From assembly GCA_007117175.1 (NCBI GenBank), contig SKGZ01000161.1:1-9345 (forward strand): DNA of 9,345 nucleotides, in the 5' to 3' direction. Positions 5,442 through 9,345 of the stretch are shown piece after piece. The stretch comes from Bacteriovoracales bacterium (GTDB lineage: Bacteria; Bdellovibrionota; Bacteriovoracia; Bacteriovoracales; Bacteriovoracaceae). A program made the position numbers and the translations under genes. The first letter of the stretch is position 1, and each line of letters starts with the position of its first letter. The notes beneath the pieces are model-generated. The model ran no database searches, had not been told where the DNA came from, and worked only from the letters and a program-made list of their open reading frames with translations.

Positions 5442-6905
5442 ATGAAACAAGTTCTACAAAACCCAAGTGTTAATCCATTACTCAGCCTGGATGAGAAGCA
5501 ATTTTTTACTTACTTAGCGGCTAAGATTGCTGATCGTTTGCAAGCTGATATGAAGCATGTGTACCTGATCAAGGGAGATCATCAATCGGAAATGATTGTT
5601 GGCGCCGATGATCAGATGGCCAAGGCCTTAGCTCCGGTTATCCAGTATGCGCAAAAGATGAGACGTTATTATGTGAGCCACTCACTTGCTAGTGACCCAC
5701 TTTATGCTCAAGTCTCATTAAAGGCGCAGACGGCCTTAGCTGTACCGGTGATAGTTGATGGGGATGTTTTTGCGGTTATTCATCTTGCAAGTCATCAGCC
5801 AAACTTTAATTACTCGGAAAGTGAAGTGACTATTGTTAATGAAATTATTAATGAGCACATAGTAAGCTTGCAAAATTTAAAGCTCTATCTTGCTGCTCGT
5901 AAACTGAATGAAGAATTATTAGCCAAAATTGATCATAATGCTGGTATTCAGAATTTAAATCAAGGTGATGCCATTGATAGGCAGGTTAATGAAATAAAAT
6001 TCTTGGGACGCGATGAAAACTTGCTGATTGCTATTAATCAAGCAAAAAAAATAGCTCAAGATGACTTTCCTCTTTTAATTGAAGGTGAAGGTGGAGTCGG
6101 CAAAAGGAGTTTGGCTCAAAAAATCCATTTTTGGGGAAATCGAAAAAATGAAGTTGTTTCTATAGTTGAGTGTGGAACAGCGCAGAGTCGATTAATTAAA
6201 AGGGAGCTTTTAGGGGACCATGATTTAGTAGGAGCGTTAACTCGCTCTCAAGGAGGGACTGTCATATTGAATGACCTACACCTTACGCCTAAAGACATAC
6301 AAGCTTTGCTTTTGGATATTTTAATTACCGGTTATTATTTTGATGAAAATTCATCAGAAAAAAGAAAAGCAAATGTTCGTTTTATTGGTTTGAGTAAAAA
6401 ATCATTAGTGAACGATTTAAAAGAGGGGCGCTTTCGTGATGATCTTTATTATCGTTTAACTCTTGGTCATATTCGCCTGCCAAAGCTCAGTGAGCGTGGA
6501 GATGATATTGCGATACTGGCTGATTATTACCTTAATAATGGTAGAGGTGAAAAATTACACTTAACTCAAAACTCCATAGAGATGCTTAAGTCTCACTCTT
6601 GGCCAGGGAATATCAACGAATTGATGAATACTATGGAGCGTACAAGAGCGATGGCCTCTGGACAATATATTAATGAAGTTGAGATTGCAAACTTCGAACA
6701 ACAACGCAGTAAAGTGCAAGAAAGTAGTAAACGAGAAGTGTTTGTGCCTCGCACTCTTTTTGAAGTAGAAAAAGAATTTATCTTTAAAACACTTGATTAT
6801 TTAGAGGGAAATAAGACTAAAACAGCAAAAACTCTTGGGATTACAGTTAAAACTCTTTATAATAAACTGCATAGTTATGGAGCATTTCAAGAGAAGCAGG
6901 CTTAA
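5442..6905 (+). CDS. GAF / AAA+ / Fis-HTH regulator of the sigma-54 activator family, without GAFTGA
   Basis: The protein has 487 residues from ATG 5442 (498 from ATG 5409). Residues about 15-150 form a GAF-like sensor domain ('ALAVPVIVDGDVFAVIHLAS' at 98-117). A linker leads to an AAA+ domain (about 183-400), and residues 436-480 are a Fis-type helix-turn-helix (GNKTKTAKTLGITVKTLYNKL). The order is that of NtrC-family activators, but key parts have changed. The Walker A segment is G215-E-G-G-V-G-K-R. Only 12 residues separate ELLG (255-258) from GG (271-272), where about 21 are normal, so the GAFTGA loop that contacts sigma-54 is missing. Walker B is I-L-N277-D278 instead of the usual D-E. 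Sensor I reads LSKKSL rather than ATNxxL. The sensor II Arg of WPGNxREL is Asn392. The arginine-finger stretch FRDDLYYRL (331-339) and LPKLSERGDDI are kept. It probably binds DNA but does not open sigma-54 promoters, as in TyrR- or HupR-like relatives. The target is unknown. Confidence 0.9.
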   Translation: MKQVLQNPSVNPLLSLDEKQFFTYLAAKIADRLQADMKHVYLIKGDHQSEMIVGADDQMAKALAPVIQYAQKMRRYYVSHSLASDPLYAQVSLKAQTALAVPVIVDGDVFAVIHLASHQPNFNYSESEVTIVNEIINEHIVSLQNLKLYLAARKLNEELLAKIDHNAGIQNLNQGDAIDRQVNEIKFLGRDENLLIAINQAKKIAQDDFPLLIEGEGGVGKRSLAQKIHFWGNRKNEVVSIVECGTAQSRLIKRELLGDHDLVGALTRSQGGTVILNDLHLTPKDIQALLLDILITGYYFDENSSEKRKANVRFIGLSKKSLVNDLKEGRFRDDLYYRLTLGHIRLPKLSERGDDIAILADYYLNNGRGEKLHLTQNSIEMLKSHSWPGNINELMNTMERTRAMASGQYINEVEIANFEQQRSKVQESSKREVFVPRTLFEVEKEFIFKTLDYLEGNKTKTAKTLGITVKTLYNKLHSYGAFQEKQA

Positions 6906-6932
6906 TAACTTAAAACTAAGAAAGGATACAAA

Positions 6933-7127
6933 ATGGCAAGGCAAACCCAAAAAAATACAAAAGTGAAAGTTGATCCACAAATTAAGAGTTTTAAGAATTC
7001 ATCTGAGATTGAAACTTTTTATCGCTTCATTCATGAGAATTCGATGAGACATGAGGCAAAGGTTTTAATTGGCACTATTCTTAAAAAACTGAAAAAGAAA
7101 CCTAAGAAGTCTAAAAACTTACATTAA
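6933..7127 (+). CDS. Small basic protein of unknown function
   Basis: This gene encodes 64 residues. AAAGGA lies about six bases before the ATG, and the gene sits between two real genes with gaps of 27 and 22 bases, so it is likely expressed in the same unit. The protein is strongly basic: a Lys-rich start (to about residue 19), a central, probably helical segment (EIETFYRFIHENSMRHEAKVL), and a tail dominated by Lys (KKLKKKPKKSK, 51-61). There is no signal peptide or membrane segment. The charge pattern suggests binding to nucleic acid or ribosomes, but I recognise no family. Confidence 0.7.
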   Translation: MARQTQKNTKVKVDPQIKSFKNSSEIETFYRFIHENSMRHEAKVLIGTILKKLKKKPKKSKNLH

Positions 7128-7149
7128 GCACGGAATCAGGAACTGAATC

Positions 7150-8589
7150 ATGGAAGATTCTTCTTTTACAAATAAAAATAAAAAACACATTCTTTATGAC
7201 GTTCTTTATGGATTTGTCCACCTCACTCCTTTAGAGTGGGATCTTATCCACACTCCATTTTTTCAAAGATTGAAATGGATCAAACAACTAGGGTTTTCTT
7301 TTTACACTTTTCATGGGGCAGAACATTCACGTTATGGTCACTCTATAGGAGTGATGCATAATGCCCATTGTATTCTTAAGTCTATCGACAGGGCGGTGAG
7401 TGACGATGAACTTTTCTCTGGGGATTTAAAGACAAAAGAGGCTAAACTTCATCAAAGCTTAAGGGTTGCAGCATTACTACATGATATTGGTACTTTCCCG
7501 TTTTCACACACTACCGAAAATTCCTATATTCGATATGGTGAGACAACAAATCAAAAGAATGGAAAAGGCCACCCTGATGACCACGAACATTTAGGATCAT
7601 TTATAATAAAGAGAACTAATTATCCAGGTGGAATTACTAGCCTACTGCTTAAGTATGGAGTCGATCCATTGCAAATTTCTAATTTGGTTAAGGGAATAGA
7701 TGAGAATATAATGGCCAATCAAATTTTACACTCTGAAATTGATTGCGATCGCATGGACTATTTATTGAGAGATGCGCATTATACAGGACTTAACTACGGA
7801 ACTTACGACCGAGATTATCTTCTCTATCACTTCAAGGCAGTGAAAGTTGGGGAGCAAGAAATTTTAACAGTTAACGAAAAAGCTCTTTACTGTATACAAG
7901 ATTTTTTACTCTCTCGTTTTGCATGGTATTCTCAAGTAGTACGCTCTGGACGAGGAGCTAAGTATGATGCATTAGGAGAAGAAGTTTGCTTTTATTTTCT
8001 TAAAAATAAGCTGATGTATTCTTACTCTGATTTGTTAGAAATGATTGAGAAAGATCCTGTTCTGTTCTTTTCTTTTAATGATAGTTATTTCATGGGGCTT
8101 CTTCAGCGGCATTATAATAGCGATTTAGTGCAAAAAAATCATCGAATAAGAGCAATGATTGAAAGCCTTCTTTTTGAGATCTCTCCAGTTGTGATTAAAA
8201 ATAATATATTTGAACAAAAGATTCTCATGCATAGTGATACATCATATAATGAGAAAATTTTAAAGCAAGTGAGTGACAAATTAAAAAGCATGCGAGATTT
8301 TCTTCTGAAAAATGGCGATGAACAAGATTGGATTATTGAGGATTTACCTAAGAAAAATATTTATTTGTTAAAATCTGCCAAAAGCGTCATCAAAGACAAA
8401 AAACAAGTCAATGTCTTATTTGAAAGAGATCCTACTAAAATACTCATGGAAGATGGCAATGTTAAATTACTCTCCGATATGGAGAATTCTATGTTAATGA
8501 AGCTGCAACATCATTTTAACTTTATTCCTAATGTTTTTTGTTCACCCTCCGCTTATATCCGACTAAAAGAGGCGGGGTTTTTGAATTAA
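7150..8589 (+). CDS. HD-domain phosphohydrolase, SAMHD1/dGTPase-like (COG1078 type)
   Basis: The protein has 479 residues, with AGGAA at 7138-7142 as ribosome site. The N-terminal half matches the deoxynucleoside triphosphate triphosphohydrolase branch of the HD superfamily. 'YGFVHLTPLEWDLIHTPFFQRL' (20-41) is the usual family opening. 'HSRYGHSIGVMHNA' (59-72) supplies the first metal ligand, His64. 'ALLHDIGTFPFSH' (108-120) supplies His111 and Asp112. 'EIDCDRMDYLLRDAHYTG' (196-213) supplies Asp200, matching the Asp of the SAMHD1 VDKWDYFARD segment; Arg201 and Tyr204 fall where substrate-contact residues lie there. All metal ligands are present, so it should be active. dNTP hydrolysis is the likely reaction, but other substrates are possible in this family. 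Residues about 260-479 form a helical C-terminal region I cannot assign. It is cytoplasmic, with no signal or membrane segment. It probably shares a transcript with the regulator and the small basic protein. Confidence 0.9.
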   Translation: MEDSSFTNKNKKHILYDVLYGFVHLTPLEWDLIHTPFFQRLKWIKQLGFSFYTFHGAEHSRYGHSIGVMHNAHCILKSIDRAVSDDELFSGDLKTKEAKLHQSLRVAALLHDIGTFPFSHTTENSYIRYGETTNQKNGKGHPDDHEHLGSFIIKRTNYPGGITSLLLKYGVDPLQISNLVKGIDENIMANQILHSEIDCDRMDYLLRDAHYTGLNYGTYDRDYLLYHFKAVKVGEQEILTVNEKALYCIQDFLLSRFAWYSQVVRSGRGAKYDALGEEVCFYFLKNKLMYSYSDLLEMIEKDPVLFFSFNDSYFMGLLQRHYNSDLVQKNHRIRAMIESLLFEISPVVIKNNIFEQKILMHSDTSYNEKILKQVSDKLKSMRDFLLKNGDEQDWIIEDLPKKNIYLLKSAKSVIKDKKQVNVLFERDPTKILMEDGNVKLLSDMENSMLMKLQHHFNFIPNVFCSPSAYIRLKEAGFLN

Positions 8590-8593
8590 TTTT

Positions 8594-8622
8594 TTGCCAA
8601 AAATTGAGATAAAAGATATAAT
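8594..8622 (+). promoter_or_regulatory. Near-consensus sigma-70-type promoter for the FtsE-like gene
   Basis: TTGCCA (8594-8599, five of six matches to TTGACA) and a perfect TATAAT (8617-8622) are separated by 17 bases, the optimal spacing. Transcription would start near 8629, leaving a leader of about 39 bases with AGGAG at 8652-8656. The promoter lies just after the HD-domain gene stop and indicates a separate unit. Predicted from sequence only. Confidence 0.65.
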
Positions 8623-8667
8623 ATTTAGAATGAGGTCTCTCAAGGAAGTAGAGGAGAAGAAAAGCAT

Positions 8668-9345
8668 ATGGAAGGCCGACAGCAGTCAGTATTTTATCAA
8701 GAATTAAACCAAACTCAATTTTTTAAAAATGATCAACTCGCTCATTATCTGTACAGGATCAATGATGTAGATGTGATACTTGCCAAGAATAAAATTTTGC
8801 ACAGAATCAAGCTTGAAATCAAAAGGGGAGACTTCTTTTTTGTAACAGGTGCCAATGGTGCTGGAAAGACAACCTTATTAAAATTACTGGGTGGGGACTT
8901 AAGTGCAAGTTCAGGGCACTTTGAAATGAACTTACAATTAGGCAAGAAAACATTATTTATCTCCAAGATCTTTCAAGACTTAAAGCTGATGAATAATCAT
9001 AGCTTAAAGCAAAACCTTATGATTTCTTATGACTCGACATTATATGATTCAAAGGAAAGTTTTATTAAGGAGATGAATCATTACTGTACAATTTTTCAAT
9101 TGAATGAGCTTCTTGATTACAAAGTGGAAAAAGTCAGTGGCGGAGTGCTGCAAAAAGTAGCAATTATTAGAGCTCTTTTAACTCAACCTGATATTTTATT
9201 AGCAGATGAGCCAACAAGTAACCTTGACAAGGAAAGCTCTGCTAAACTTTTCGAGGTTCTTAATTATCACTGTGCAAAGAGAAAAATGGCGGTAGTCTGG
9301 GCGACGCATAACAGGGATTTTGCTAGAAACTTTAGTGGTAAAACA
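8668..9345 (+). CDS. ftsE: FtsE-like ABC transporter ATPase (3' end outside window)
   Basis: The frame is open from ATG 8668 to the window edge, giving 226 residues with no stop. AGGAG at 8652-8656, 11 bases upstream, is the ribosome site. All ABC ATPase motifs are present in order: Walker A GANGAGKTT (61-69), Q-loop 'SKIFQDLKLM', signature 'VSGGVLQKVAIIRALL', Walker B 'ILLADEP', D-loop 'SNLD', and the H-loop in 'ATHN'. IFQD, LLADEPTxNLD and ATHN are closest to FtsE, which with FtsX controls peptidoglycan hydrolases at the septum; LolD is the main alternative. Two oddities stand out. The start places Walker A about 25 residues later than in typical FtsE. The signature lacks the usual QQR/EQQR residues (GGVLQK). 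An FtsX-like permease gene would be expected downstream, beyond this window. Confidence 0.85.
   Translation, partial: MEGRQQSVFYQELNQTQFFKNDQLAHYLYRINDVDVILAKNKILHRIKLEIKRGDFFFVTGANGAGKTTLLKLLGGDLSASSGHFEMNLQLGKKTLFISKIFQDLKLMNNHSLKQNLMISYDSTLYDSKESFIKEMNHYCTIFQLNELLDYKVEKVSGGVLQKVAIIRALLTQPDILLADEPTSNLDKESSAKLFEVLNYHCAKRKMAVVWATHNRDFARNFSGKT

Noticed and set aside
8588..8605. AATTTTT / AAAAATT inverted repeat as a terminator for the HD gene
   Set aside because: It has no GC pairs in the stem and no T tract after it, and it sits on the -35 box of the next promoter.
8745..8966. 73-codon open frame on the - strand
   Set aside because: It is antisense to the Walker A region of the FtsE-like gene, which has clear motifs in the + strand frame.

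Overview
The window is AT-rich DNA carrying tightly packed genes, all on the + strand. It holds a Tol envelope operon, then a second transcription unit, then the start of a third. Low GC, Lys/Asn/Phe-rich proteins, frequent start/stop overlaps and a tol cluster preceded by small unfamiliar envelope genes suggest a Gram-negative, two-membrane bacterium. My best guess is a low-GC Bdellovibrionota (Bacteriovorax/Halobacteriovorax type). This is an inference from general feel, not from a marker gene.

Region 1 (1-5296) reads as one operon. It starts with the 3' end of an unidentified gene (3-95). Next come an exported bacterial SH3-like protein (111-479), an exported protein that looks like an M48 metallopeptidase stripped of its zinc ligands (476-1348), and a polytopic membrane protein of about eight segments (1348-2133). 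Then follow tolQ (2118-2810), tolR (2811-3224), a tolA/TonB-like gene (3221-3964) and tolB (3974-5296). Most junctions overlap or abut, so translational coupling is likely. TolQ and TolR form the proton-driven inner-membrane motor, the TolA-like protein carries force across the periplasm, and TolB is the periplasmic beta-propeller partner. No pal gene follows tolB here.

Region 2 (about 5297-8589) begins with a 145-base gap holding an extended -10 promoter. It encodes a GAF / AAA+ / Fis-HTH protein of the sigma-54 activator family (5442-6905). Its AAA+ domain has lost the GAFTGA loop and several nucleotide-handling residues. A 64-residue basic protein (6933-7127) and a SAMHD1/dGTPase-like HD-domain phosphohydrolase (7150-8589) follow with short gaps.

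Region 3 (8590-9345) has a near-consensus sigma-70 promoter and an FtsE-like ABC ATPase that runs off the end of the window. FtsE normally works with FtsX at the septum, so this end may lead into a cell-division gene pair.

The most interesting points are two apparently degenerate enzymes: the M48-like protein inside the tol operon, and the sigma-54-activator-like protein without its sigma-54 contact loop. The uncharacterised three-gene envelope module in front of tolQ is the third. I see no tRNA, rRNA, CRISPR array, insertion sequence or convincing intrinsic terminator.
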